NCBI GenBank assembly: GCA_026545765.1
Contig: CM048839.1
Coordinates: forward strand, 22,072,566 to 22,136,565
Source of the DNA: Plantago major
Lineage: Eukaryota > Streptophyta > Magnoliopsida > Lamiales > Plantaginaceae
Length of the DNA stretch: 64,000 nt
Direction: 5' to 3'
Each line of letters starts with the position of its first letter. The stretch's first letter is position 1. This document shows, in pieces, positions 22,749 to 33,353 of the stretch. A program made the position numbers and the translations under genes. The notes under the pieces are model-generated. The model saw only the letters and a program-made list of their open reading frames with translations, searched no databases and was not told the origin of the DNA.

Positions 22749-24295
22749 TTACTCCTCTTCTTTGTTCTTGGTCGGTTTAGGCCATTGTATCCAAGTCCTT
22801 CTCAATAGAAGCCAAGATGTCGGATCTTGAGGCGTAGTATACTCGCAAACCTTCCGGTGGAGTTCTTTCCGTGAAGTTCTTTTATCTCTCGAGATCTCTT
22901 TTTGCTCAAACTTTCCTTGACGAGAAGGAATTCTGTCGTACTTGTTCTTTTCCCTCTTGATCCTCGCTCTTATCGGGACATTTCTTGGTAATCTTCTCCA
23001 TACAAGACTCCTTCTGATTTCTTCCAAGTACTTTTCGTTGGTGATTTCTTCTGGAAAGCTTCCTTCTAAGCTCATCATTATAAGTGTTGGCATAGAGGTG
23101 TCGGACTCGCTCTTTGATACTATGAGGCTCTACACCGTCGACTTGAAGCGGTTGAGGAAGGTTCGAGGTCCTCATGCTCTCTCCGGATTACGCCACCAGT
23201 GCTCAATCGATCTTCCTTCTTTTCGCCTTCTCAAACCTTTTCGTGAAAAGGGAGGCGACGTCATATATGACTTGATGGAACCATTGGGTAGTGAGGTCCA
23301 CTAATCCATTGCTTCTCCGAAGAGTGTGGTGGAAAAATTGAGAGCTTTCATGTTGTCGTTGAGTCCATTGCTTTCCATCTTACTCTCGTACCTAGTGAGA
23401 TGCCCTACGGGGCAAGTATCTCCATAGTAGTGCTCAAGGTTTGGGATAACACAATCGGGGCGCTTTCTTTCTTTTCTGATCTCATCGCATAGAGGATTGG
23501 GAGTTTTAACTAACACCTTCTCATGCTTTGACCATTCTGCTCAAGGTGGCAATTTGTGTTTCCAGGCCTTTTGTTTGGAGGTAGATACTTTCATTTGTCG
23601 GTCTTTCACCGGTCCTGGGGTTGATGGCTACATCTGGAGGGAGATCATTGATCGGAACAATCGGGGTACTTTCTGCCATTTGATCTCTAGGCACTTGTTG
23701 TTGAGCTCCTCGCCGACCGGCTTCCACTTCGCGTCACTCGCAGACTTACGGACTTCTCCTCGTTGCTCATGAGAAGCAATCGCTTCCTATTGAGAAGATG
23801 TCTCAGATCTTACGGTTGAGCTTGTTCTCGCCTTTGTTGGATTGGACGGTGCTCGTTTACGGATTGAGCAGTTCACTTGTCTTGGATTGCCAAAGGCGGA
23901 GTGGGTTGAGGAGGCCGGAGGTTGTTTGATCCAAGGCACCCTTGAATAGTGGTGAGTAAGAGGCCGAATTGATTTTCATTCAATCCAAACTCGCCGGGAC
24001 GGATGATCTGTCCATTTGGGAGGGTAAAGTTTCTACCTGGGGGAGGACCATGTGTTCCTGACGGAGGAACCTGTCCTTCGTCCCCAAGTGCTTGGACCCT
24101 TACTGGTGGATTAGTGGCTCTCTCCTCGTCAGAAGAAAGACTAGCGGTATGGCCATCACTCGGATCGTCTGCCACTTCTCTTGTCAAGACCCTTGTTACT
24201 CCTCCTCTTCTGGTGGGAGGTCTCCCCCTTTGTCTAGGAGCTGGAGTACCAACTGTAGTGGCGTTGGTTCTTGCGGACCTTCTTGTTCTTGCCAT
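22749..24295 (-). pseudogene. Tat element gag, broken
   Basis: Gag starts with ATG at 24295 (MARTRRSARTN), about 50 bases after the primer binding site. It runs Arg- and Pro-rich to a stop at 23873, then continues in pieces at 23727-23521 (LETQIATLSRM helix), 23516-23301 and 23275-22749. The fragments follow the order of a Tat gag but are separated by stops and frameshifts, so no full-length capsid protein can be made. Confidence 0.7.
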
Positions 24296-24323
24296 TACTG
24301 AAGAGAACGGGACTTTTTGTAAA

Positions 24324-24346
24324 GATTCCCACAGACAGCGCCAAAA
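24324..24346 (-). other. Tat element primer binding site
   Basis: Read on the minus strand, the 5' LTR end CCCCCAACA is followed by TTT and then TGGCGCTGTCTGTGGGAATC. TGGCGC is a frequent start of primer binding sites in Athila/Tat elements. Which tRNA pairs with it was not tested. Confidence 0.7.
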
Positions 24347-25309
24347 TGTTGGGGGTCTAACTCCACAATCACTTAGATTTATTTAACTCTTCCAAATGGT
24401 GCCAAGATGAGAAGCTCCTTGCTAGGTGAGGATCGAAGCGTAAGAACCAGCTGCCAACTACCCCTGGTAAGACCTGCACACTTGAGTGGGGGGGGGGGGG
24501 GGGTTAGTACCCGGTTTGCTAAGTGTCAAACCGGGATGAGACTTTACTCGAGAGTGACTGCGGATCGACTCTGTATAATGCTCGTGATGTGACTAGTGAG
24601 AAGACTTGTTTGAAGTGACTTACTTGAAGTGCCTTGCTTATTGGGATATGTACCCTATTTATAGGCTACCATTGAGATGGAAGGCCTTGCTAGGATCGCG
24701 CCATGTGTACGGCTAGGATTGAGCCACCAATGCTAAGATGAGGCCCATAGCCCAATAATGAAGCTTTAGCCCATGCCATCTTGGGCCTTAGGGGTAATTT
24801 GGTCATTATTGGGAGAGTTCTTGAGGATGTGACAGAGTCTGCCGAGATCTCCGGTTCGGAGGGGTCGGTCCGGATGTCTGATCCGGAGACTGTACAGTTG
24901 TCGATGAGGAAGTTCCTCTGTCTGTCCAACTCTTCCGATTCGGAGCTCATGGGTTCGGACATCTCACTCTTTGGTGCCCACTTGCTTGGTAGCCTTTGAG
25001 ATGGTCACGCTGGATCCGAGTTAACATCCGTATCGGAGTCTTTGGGTCAGAGGGGGTGCTGACTTAGCACTATGCTCCTTTCTCAGGGAGGCTCGGACCA
25101 TGGTGGGTCGGACCTATGGTTCCGGGTCGGGCCTTGCAGGTCCTAATCCTTTGTCCCTTTCTTTCAGGGTGGGTCGGACCATAGGTGGTCTGCCCGGATC
25201 GGACCATTGGCTCGGACATAAGTGCCTCGGATCCGTTGGATGACTTGGGATGCCTTAGGATTCGTTCCTAGGTCCTTTATGACGGATTGGACATATTTCC
25301 GTATCAACA
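24347..25309 (-). repeat. Tat element 5' LTR (right copy)
   Basis: It is the same 963-bp length as the left LTR, running TGTTGGGGGTC to GTATCAACA. It has 16 G at 24488-24503 where the other copy has 20. The target duplication AATCT follows at 25310-25314. Confidence 0.95.
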
Positions 25310-25484
25310 AATCTCTTGCTCCGTCTTGATCCCTCAGCACCACCATCTTTGGATGCACCGCCCTTATACAATTTCTGTACAAAGTTGAGAGTATTATCAA
25401 CACAAAAAATTGTGAATATTAATGTTCTAATCATATATTAATTAGAAAAATGCAATGGTTTATTAATGTATTAGTATTATTACC

Positions 25485-26173
25485 TTCCACATGGTCTCCA
25501 CTTGATAGTCGGGATTGCTAGTTTTATTGAAGTGTGAAAATGAGAGAGTATGAAGATGAAGATGAAGTAGAGAGGAGTGAGTGTGAAAAATAACATCTGA
25601 ACCTCCTCTTATTTATAGAAATCGTTCGACCGGTCGAACCGGTCGATTTTTCGGTGGAAAAGGCAGACCGACCGGTTCGACCGGTACTGTTCACTGTTGA
25701 CCGGTCAGCTGTGAACAGTAACCGACATGTCAATTCCGAACAGTAACCGACAGGTCACTGTTCCTGACTGACGGGCACGGGCACGGTCACTGTTCACCGG
25801 CACTGTTCACATGCGGTTTTTTTTTTTTTTAATTATTTCAATTCCGTTTGTTATTTTTTACCTTCCCATTTCAATTCTAGTATTATTTCAAGACATTGGC
25901 ACTCCATATTCATATTCGTTCGAGGCATTAGACAAAATATTCGTCTTACGATACTCCTCCACACCAGCACTTCTATATAAGGAGGGAGGAAGGGAGGTCA
26001 CTAACACTCCACATACTCCTCCATACTTCCAACACACTCCATCTTCAAATACGCAAACACGAAGTACCCTAACACTTAAAATAGACACTCCATACCCTAC
26101 CACTTGAAATACCCAAACACTCCATTCCCGACCACTTAAAATACCCAAACACTCAAAATCCCATACGTATAAT
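25485..26173. promoter_or_regulatory. Shared central region between the divergent MULE genes
   Basis: The minus-strand PMD gene and the plus-strand transposase both start from here. Between 25625 and 25800 lie repeated copies of GACCGGT, CGAACCGG and CACTGTTCA, giving short inverted and direct repeats. A TATATAAGG-like motif at 25974-25982 on the plus strand stands about 190 bases before the transposase ATG and may be its TATA box. No other gene is seen. Confidence 0.45.
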
Positions 26174-28560
26174 ATGAGCCAATCAAGCGATTCGTCTGAT
26201 TATGCGTCTGATGAATTTCCAGACTGCACGAACATTTTCATCAACAATCATATTTTCGATACTCGAGAAAGGGCAATAGCATGGACACGTGTTACTGGCC
26301 GAGAAGAAAATATATTTTTTGCGATCTCACATTCTCGACCGAAACACGTGTACATGGCATGTGAGCGTGCTGGTGCACATAGGGTCACGACAACAACAAA
26401 CCCGGAGGAAAATTCCAGAAACTCAACCGGTACTAAAAAGTTTTCTTGCCCATTTCAGGTGAAGATCGTGGAGAAGTTACCGGGCGAGTGGAGAGTTGCT
26501 GTGCAGAAGAATCACGAAAGACACAACCACCCCCTCGGGAAATACCCCCATTGGCACACTTCCACAGCGAAGTTGACTGATGAAGAGCATGTGCGAGTAG
26601 TGCAGATGTTGCGTTCCGGAATGACACCTAAAGAAACGCTTGTTCAACTCGTACATGAATTCCCACTCAACTGCAGTGGGTTACGACACATATACAATCT
26701 TGACGTAAAGCTCAGCGGCGGAGATGGGTGAAATGGAGCGATGGAATATTTTATCCATTTCTTTGCAACAACATAGCTACATATATTCTGCGATCAAACA
26801 TCCGGGGCGGCGTAATGGTTGGATTTTCTTAGCTCATCCTAACACGAAGTCAATGCTACGCGTTTGTTCCTCAAGTTGTCCTCATGGATGCCACGTCTGA
26901 CAAATATACGACACGCCATTGGTGGAAGTGATTGGCATTTTACCGACGGGCAAAACTACCATATCGCTTTTATTTTCATCTCGGACGAAGACGTCAAGTT
27001 ATCCTTTGGGGCTTACGGTTGCGGGCATTGTTCACGAATGTGGTGTTTTACCGGGGGTATTTGTTACAGACAGAGCTAATGCAATGCGTGCCATAGAGGA
27101 AGTATTTCGAATCGACACATCTTGTCCGGAGGCATATATGTAAGGATGTCACGAGGTATATAAGTGGAGCTCGGGTACCAAAAAGTATGAGCGTCTGACG
27201 AAGGCAAGATGGGAACGTATCGTTTATGCAAGTACTCGGAACAATATGAGCGGTTGTTGCCGAAATGGTAGAGGCACTGGTTCGTCAACCTAAGTTCATC
27301 AGCGTGCTGCGTAAAACATGGTTGGACCCATACCACGTTCGATTTGTACACGCCGACGAAGGACATCCCGCACTTTGGTTGTGACACGACCAGCGTAATT
27401 GAATTTTGGTACTACATTCATTTCAGTAATGTACTACTATCGACGATCACTAACATTCAACAATGTAATTGCGGTCGAAGATGCGCATGGCGGTACAAGT
27501 CATGGTTGGGGCTTCAAACCGGAAGTTTCACCGGGGTTCCCAAGCATAAACCGCTTCAAATGCACTATGATGCTATCGCTCGAGTTTGAGAAATCGCACA
27601 TGAAGCATCCACATCTCTCGACCCGTGGAATATACATGAGCTTGAGGTGCGATTTCACATTTCGCTATAAAGTTAATGGTCCATGAAAGATCCACGTTGA
27701 TGCGGTGAATGCGATCACGCATTGCGTGCATTGGGATTAGCATGCGCATGTGAACAACAACAAAAGAGTGTGAGCGGGAGCATAAATCCCATCACGGATA
27801 TTCACTAGTTTTGAGTACACTTCATATGGGAGAACCGTGCAGACAAGGCAAGCGATGCAGGACGATTCGATGCTTGGCGAGGACCGTAGGGAGTCGCCAC
27901 GGAGGAGGAACTCGGGTCATACTCTGGCGAGCACGCGTCATACACGTACGGAGGAGCCACCAATCGATACAAAAAGTGGCGAAATCCTAGAAACAGCGGG
28001 AGGAGGATCCGTCGAGATGGGAAGATCAACTGCGGTCAATCTCAACAAACTCCCTCCAACAATAAAGGCACGCATACAAGTACTGGTAATTCATTCTTAT
28101 ATCAAAATCAGATGCCAGAACAAGGTCTACGAAACATTAGAGGTTGAAATGACGTTCGTTCAGATGGAAACTGCGAATTTAGATGTATCGCCTGACTCAA
28201 TACAATGCAAGAAGAGTGGCCAGCGTCGGGCAAGATCTTCTTGAGTTGATGGACAACGCATATCTCGTACATCGGAAATGGGGGCACCGGTCTGAAATAT
28301 CGAATGCACTAAACCGGTTTGCGGGATCATGCGTGAAGCGAAGACATTTATTGGTTTACACTACCGGATATGGGTCGCTAATGACTCTGACGTATCAACG
28401 GTATTCTCCTCATATGTAAGACATGGGTCTCACACATACTTGCCCTTGGAATGTCGATGCGGACATGGATTGATTCTCGGACCCCCACGGTAGATCAAGT
28501 GGACAATCGCGTTTGTCGGCAACCATTACATTAGATTGCGCGTTGGTAGAAAGTCCACTT
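26174..28560 (+). pseudogene. MULE transposase with FAR1-like N-terminus and C-terminal OTU domain
   Basis: The first 185 codons (26174-26731) hold a FAR1/WRKY-GCM1-like DNA-binding region with CPFQVKIVE and HERHNHPLG zinc ligands. A one-base shift near 26728 leads into EMERWNILSISL, then the transposase core: LMDAT (first Asp, codon 26887-26889), DTPLVEVIG, and FVTDRANAMRAIEEVF (second Asp, codon 27069-27071). Stops and shifts recur after 26898, 27143 and 27290. Pieces of the remaining core and a Ser/Arg-rich linker follow to about 28080, then the OTU domain. The order transposase then OTU in one transcription unit is what the sequence shows; whether it was once a single protein is inferred from the absence of any promoter or start between them. 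This copy is dead. Confidence 0.75.
28130..28560 (+). pseudogene. OTU-like cysteine protease domain in the MULE
   Basis: The catalytic motif reads DVRSDGNCEFRCIA, with the nucleophile Cys codon at 28172-28174 and the preceding Asp of the oxyanion loop intact. Further along come HGSHTYLPLE and the His-containing IAFVGNHYIRLRV (His codon 28524-28526), in the order and spacing of OTU deubiquitinases. Frameshifts separate the motifs, including a stop near 28242. OTU domains cleave ubiquitin chains. In the MULE context its role is unknown. Confidence 0.75.
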
Positions 28561-28825
28561 CCACCACTCGCCAACTGGGCGCATCAAACCGAGGCAAGAA
28601 CAACGCATTGGGAGCAACATTATGCCGTTCGACTCGTCGGTGATTTACAATGTAGTGTTTGAGTAGCTCGTGATTAAGTAATACATGTAAATTTGAAATT
28701 TTCAGCGGATTGTCCGATGTCAATTGGTCATTATCGAGACAAGTCTTATGTATAGTAGTGTTATTAAACAAACATGTAATAAAAAGCATAAACGATAAAA
28801 AAAATTGGAAAAGGCAAATTACCAT

Positions 28826-29604
28826 ATGGCGGTTTAAAACCGCCACTCAGATTCCTTTTTTTAATTTCCAAATTACTTGAAATTTGTAAAAAAAATAAAA
28901 AAAAAACCCAGATTATGAACTGGCCGGTTTTAAAACCAATTAAAAAAGTACAAAAACAAATTAAAAAAACAGAAAAAAAAATAACGGAATCGGATGTGGC
29001 CGGTTTGAAAACCGGCCAAATCACCCTTTGGCCGGTTTTAAAACCGGCCACATCCCATTTCGTATTTTTTTTTAATTTTTTTTTAAATTTCCAAATAACT
29101 TTCAATTTTTAGAGAAAAAAAAAAAGCAGTTATGGTAGCCGGTTTAAAAGCCATTTCTCATTGGCCGGTTTAAAAAGCCAAAGTGATTCGTTTTTAAATT
29201 TTTTTTAAAATTTCCAACTTACTTTCAATTTAAAAAAAAAAAAAAACAGATTATGAACTGGCCGGTTTTAAAACCGACCAGTTCATGAAATGGCCGGTTT
29301 TAAAACCGGCCATTTCATAACGTTTATTTTTTAAAAAAAAAAATTCGAAATTACTTCAAATTTTTTTAAATATTTTTATAACCGAAATATTTTTCGCAAA
29401 AAAAAAAAATTCAAAATTTTTCCCGATTTGTGTTTACTGTTGTTATTTACTATCCGTATATGTTCGTATAATGTTTTCGTATGTATATACGAGTTTTTTA
29501 AATTTTTTCGTATTTCATAAGTTTTTTTTTAGCTAGGGGCATTTTCGTCAACTTACAAAATATTTGTGTCGCGTTTAGCCAAAAACGCGCTGCGTTTAAC
29601 AACC
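28826..29604. repeat. MULE right terminal inverted repeat
   Basis: It is the reverse complement of the left end and has about eight copies of the GGCCGGTTTTAAAACCGGCC palindrome or its shortened forms, near 28826, 28920, 28998, 29030, 29138, 29162, 29260 and 29291. Runs of A and T separate them. Confidence 0.8.
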
Positions 29605-29720
29605 CCCAAAGAGTATCAGATCCCCCAGGCTCGTTATGGAGATCAGGAAAGTAGAGAAAAGATCTAAGAGAGTTGTTCCACCTAGAGAGTATATGCCGAC
29701 ACCCCGGCGGAAAAATGTAG
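29605..29720. repeat. About 84-bp tandem repeat array, right part
   Basis: The sequence resumes at AAAGAGTATCAG after the MULE and continues with CTCGTTATGGAGATCA and CCACCTAGAGAGTAT, the same unit as at 7595-7821. Confidence 0.6.
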
Positions 29721-31000
29721 TTTTTACTAACTTAAACATAAAATGTTGTGGTCGGGTCTTGTAACAAAGGTATGGAACGGGTTCGAGTATATACCAGTCC
29801 GGACCTGAACATCATTATTTCGAAAGGGGTTGGAATTCGGGTTGGATAGAACCAGTCCTTCTAGCCAGAGATCGTAGAGAAGAGAAACCTTATACATCAT
29901 CCTACCGATCGAATCATAAACATAAAGAAAAGGAAATTGAAAGTCTTCACATGTAAAAAGTTGTTGATATACATGTAAAGATCAACACACCACCAATTAG
30001 CTCATGTGTGTCTCTTCTATCTTTTGGAACTGAAAATAACACGTCTAGTACACGATTCATAGAACATTCTTAGAAGATTAGTTGAAGGAACTATGTCAAG
30101 CATAGATCCAAAGGTCCTCCAATCTGGATTCATGCCCATTAAGAAAATTAGTGTGTGGGTGGCGATTTTGATGGAATTATGGGATTTACAAGATTTGATT
30201 GATCACATTTATAAATAGTTGCAAATGTTGAATATCATTGGTAGAATTATGTAACCAAAATTAGATTAAAATTGTAAAGGTAACAGAACCAAATTCGCAT
30301 TAACTTGGAATCAAAAATAAATTTATCCTGATTATAATTGTTTTGTAATTTTTTAATCTAAAAAATGAAATAATTTCTCACATTGATTTGAGATCAAAGT
30401 ACCATAACTAGAATTGATAATAAAAACTGGTCTTTATAATATATGGATATATCTCATTTTCACATGCCTAAAAATTGAAAATTAATTTATTATTTTATTC
30501 TTTACCTTCTCACCTCTTCTACTTTATTCACTATCTCCTACGACTATTCATTATTTTTCATACAAAAGTATTTAGAGAAAAGTCGAAACCTAAATTCAAA
30601 AAAAAAAAAAAAAAAAAAGTAGAGAGTTAATACAACTTAAAATGAATTTATTTTTACTTTAATTTTGTATTAGAAAATGTCCAAGTAATTAGAAAGCGCT
30701 CCAAGTATCATTTATGCACATGCGGATCATGTGTGCTTCAAAGTGAACCATCAACTTTAGAATATAGTAGAAAAATATGCAAAAGTGCCAGAATAACCGA
30801 AAGTGCGCAAATGGTATGGTCGTATGGATATATATATGAGGCTAATCAAAATAATCGTATATTTTAGTTTGTCCATAATGTTTGATGCTAAACTATTTAA
30901 AATGAGTATCTTTTTGAATGATTGATGCTACGTTAATTATTTATAATGTGTTTTAATGATTTGTTTTTAATTTTTAAAATTTCATTATTTCATTTTATCT
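29721..31000. other. AT-rich non-coding stretch
   Basis: No gene, conserved domain or clear element end is recognised. An A-run lies at 30599-30618. Sequence is otherwise low in ORFs longer than 60 codons on both strands. Confidence 0.4.
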
Positions 31001-32440
31001 TATTCAATAAATTTATATTTTATTTTAATGAATAAAATAATTTATTTAATTAATAATAGTATTCAAGATTGGTGTCTATAGATTCGTCTTGTCACGACGA
31101 ATTCAAATATATGTTAAAAATATTTTTTGGATTTTTGTAGATAAAGTTATATGAGCTTAATATTTTATTTTAGTGAATGATATGATATGATTTAATTAAT
31201 TAATAATAATAATAATAGTAATATTAATAATAATAGTAATAATAATAATCATCTATTAAAAAATATTATTCGTGGTCTTCCGCATTTTCAGCAACCATAT
31301 GACATAAAATTTTGTCATCAAGCAATAACATTGCTCACATAATCTTAGCAACAACACTACTACGTTCCACTATTCAAACTCTGCTTAACCATTGAATCAA
31401 AATTTCACGTAGGATGGATGGAATTTGAATGAATCTGGTGGGTTTAGCTTATCAACTTTATATATTATATTATATTATATAAGAACACCCAACTGATAAT
31501 CTAAGTGCTAAAACATTAACCTCAGTTCGTCATGTTTAACCTGGCAAAACTTTATGCAACAAAATTCTCTCCCCTTCCCCGGAATCTGCTCAACCGTAGA
31601 ATCAAAATGTATAATTGAAAATATAAATATCGATTATATATTAATTGAAAATATAAATATCTATTAATATAAACATAAACATTTTTCGGAGTTTTGTAGA
31701 TAAATTTATATGAAACTTAATAAAAACTATATATGCAGCCAACATACAAAAAATAAACAGTGAAATATATACTGGTTGAAAATGCAACTAATTCCACAAA
31801 ATTCCACATAGGATTGAATTAATTTAATAAATGTTCTATTTTTTTAAATTTAATTATTTCATTTTATCTTATTTAATAAATTTATATTTTATTTTAATAA
31901 ATAATATAATTTATTTAATGAATAATAGTATTCAAGATTGATGTCTATGGATTCGTCTTGTCACGGGGAATTCAAATATATGTTTAATATATTTTTAGAA
32001 TTTTTGTAGATAAAGTTATATGAGATTTAATAAAAATTATATATGCAACCAACATACCAAAAATAAACTGTGAAATATGTATATATACCGGTTGAAAATG
32101 CAACTAATTCCACGTATGATTGAATTAATTTAATAAATACTCTATTTTTAAAATTTTAGTATTTCATTTTATCTTATTTAATAAATTTATATTTTATTTT
32201 AATAGATAAAATAATTTATTTAATTAATAATAGTATTCAAGATTGGTGTCTATGGATTCGTCTTGTCACGACGAATTCAAATATATGTTCCATATATTTT
32301 TCGAATTTTTTTAGATAAAGTTATATGAGATTTAATAAAAATTATATATGCAGTCAACGTACCAAAAATAACATTGAAATATATACTGACTAAAATGTAA
32401 CTAATTCCACAAAATTCTACATAAGACTGAATGAATCTGG
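31000..32440. repeat. AT-rich tandem repeats with about 310-bp period
   Basis: A block with ATAATAGTATTCAAGATTGG, then GATTCGTCTTGTCACG, GAATTCAAATATATG, and TAGATAAAGTTATATGAG occurs near 31060, 31925 and 32225. A further partial copy (ATATGCAGCCAACATAC, CAACTAATTCCACAAAATTC) lies near 31730. The last two full copies are about 310 bp apart and the partial copy fits the same period. A (TAA)n run is at 31199-31250. There is no coding sequence. Confidence 0.7.
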
Positions 32441-32477
32441 TGAGGCTTAGACCATTGTTCTTTACATAATGGATGGA

Positions 32478-33160
32478 TTAGGGGGTGTACGCGGGCGGGT
32501 GCGGGCGGTTTTTTACCAAATATTCAACCGACCCACCTATAGCGGGTGGACAAAATATTAAACCATGACGGGTGAACAATTTATCAAACCACGGCGGGTG
32601 GGTTGACATTTAAGCGGGTGAATGACGGATGGATGGCGGGCGGGTTCAACGTATAAAATAAACATGCTATAATATGTTCGAACAAGATAAATATAAATTC
32701 CAATACGAAATAAAACACTCCATAAGCAAGTACAATCACCATACATATGTATAAGTTCCAATAAATCCAAAATACAAGTACATTTGATTCCAAATAGAAG
32801 TCTAGATGAAAATGTACTGGACTCATGTTGGTGATAAAAAAAAAATTCTTCCAAACACCTGCTGCTGCTTGTTATCTCTTCCAGTCATCAATGAGTTCTT
32901 TTTGTTGCTCTCTTTCATGCTCTCATATACTCATATTAATTCTTATTTCTTATATTTAATATATATATATAACTATATAATAAAAAATAAAAAAATATAT
33001 ATAATTTACATGGGCGGGTGGGTGAATTGGGTGGTGACTTCGCCACCCACCCGTCAGCGGGTGATTAAATTTTCGGCCACTGGATATTTTTAAAATTTCA
33101 GCCGTGAGTGCGATTTGCGGAGTGGGTTGGCAGCGTACGGTTTTTTTTATGTACAGCCCA
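32478..33160. mobile_element. Candidate non-autonomous hAT-like element rich in CGGGCGGGT motifs
   Basis: The left end TTAGGGGGTGTAC and the right end GTACAGCCCA form a short imperfect inverted repeat. TGGATGGA precedes the left end (32470-32477) and follows the right end (33161-33168), an 8-bp duplication, though the right side lies in a GGAT simple repeat that makes the match weaker evidence. Both sub-terminal parts contain many copies of GCGGGTG, CGGGCGGG or CCACCCACC. Non-coding. Confidence 0.5.
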
Positions 33161-33353
33161 TGGATGGATGGATGGGTGGATGGATTGGTTGCTTTCATAA
33201 TCACATGATGGTGCCGTACACAATATTCCAAAACTTCCCATCTGAGTTCCCACGGTGTGGGCTAATAATTAGTTGGAACCTGCAACACTCTTTGCCTCAC
33301 AATATCACCTAGTAACAATCTATCACTATTCAGTAGTCCAAGACATTGACTCA

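Larger units (their letters stand above)
10971..25309 (-). mobile_element. Ty3/gypsy LTR retrotransposon, Tat (Retand/Ogre-type) lineage, with antisense extra gene
   Basis: The element reads on the minus strand: 5' LTR 24347-25309, primer binding site, gag (about 24295-22750), protease, reverse transcriptase, RNase H, a second RNase H, integrase (to 18342), a 2.4-kb spacer, an extra gene on the opposite strand (12612-15968) and the 3' LTR 10971-11933. Two RNase H domains and an antisense extra ORF after integrase are known marks of Tat elements. Both LTRs are 963 bp and differ by only a few per cent by eye, and the target duplication is perfect, so insertion was fairly recent. Several stops and frameshifts in gag-pol mean this copy is no longer autonomous. 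Confidence 0.93.
8971..25484 (-). pseudogene. Plant mobile domain (PMD, MAIN-like) gene of the MULE, split by the Tat retrotransposon
   Basis: The exons run right to left: one ending at 25484 (residues ...DYQVETMWK), one from 25374 to 25310 continuing after the insertion at 10970-10395, then 10312 to about 9791, 9462-9349 and 9261-8971. Across the retrotransposon the frame is open once the insertion and one AATCT copy are disregarded (…GSRRSKR then LVKEIPEIP…). The 10312 exon carries the PMD core: PRSLGRFRDYLNDG, INMPLISAFVERWHPETNTF, MPFGEMTITLHDVHYLLG. The 9462 and 9261 exons match PMD C-terminal parts (AWIYRYFPHLQRW; PDRVMRQFGYPQYIP). PMD proteins occur both in host MAIN/MAIL genes and in transposons. 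A low-complexity acidic/Arg-rich section precedes the core. A stop near 9791 and the insertion make it non-functional. Confidence 0.8.
7822..29604. mobile_element. Mutator-like element (MULE) with PMD gene and transposase-OTU gene, carrying a nested Tat retrotransposon
   Basis: The two ends are long inverted repeats beginning about TGTTAAACGCAGC and sharing TTTTTGGCTAAACGC, GTTGACGAAAATGCCCCTAG and the following several hundred bases. Flanking 9-mers CCTAAAGAG (7813-7821) and CCCAAAGAG (29605-29613) differ at one base and fit a 9-bp MULE target duplication. Without the 14.3-kb retrotransposon the element is about 7.4 kb. It holds a minus-strand plant mobile domain gene and a plus-strand transposase with FAR1-like N-terminus and OTU domain, transcribed away from each other from a shared central region (about 25560-26170). 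The coding parts are decayed, so it is not autonomous today. Border uncertainty is a few bases. Confidence 0.85.

Noticed and set aside
18528-24386. Plus-strand ORFs across the Tat pol region
   Set aside because: They are complementary shadows of integrase, RNase H, reverse transcriptase and gag, without conserved motifs.
31000-32440. CRISPR-like array
   Set aside because: The repeats are about 310 bp and AT-rich without short repeat-spacer structure, and the DNA is plant nuclear.
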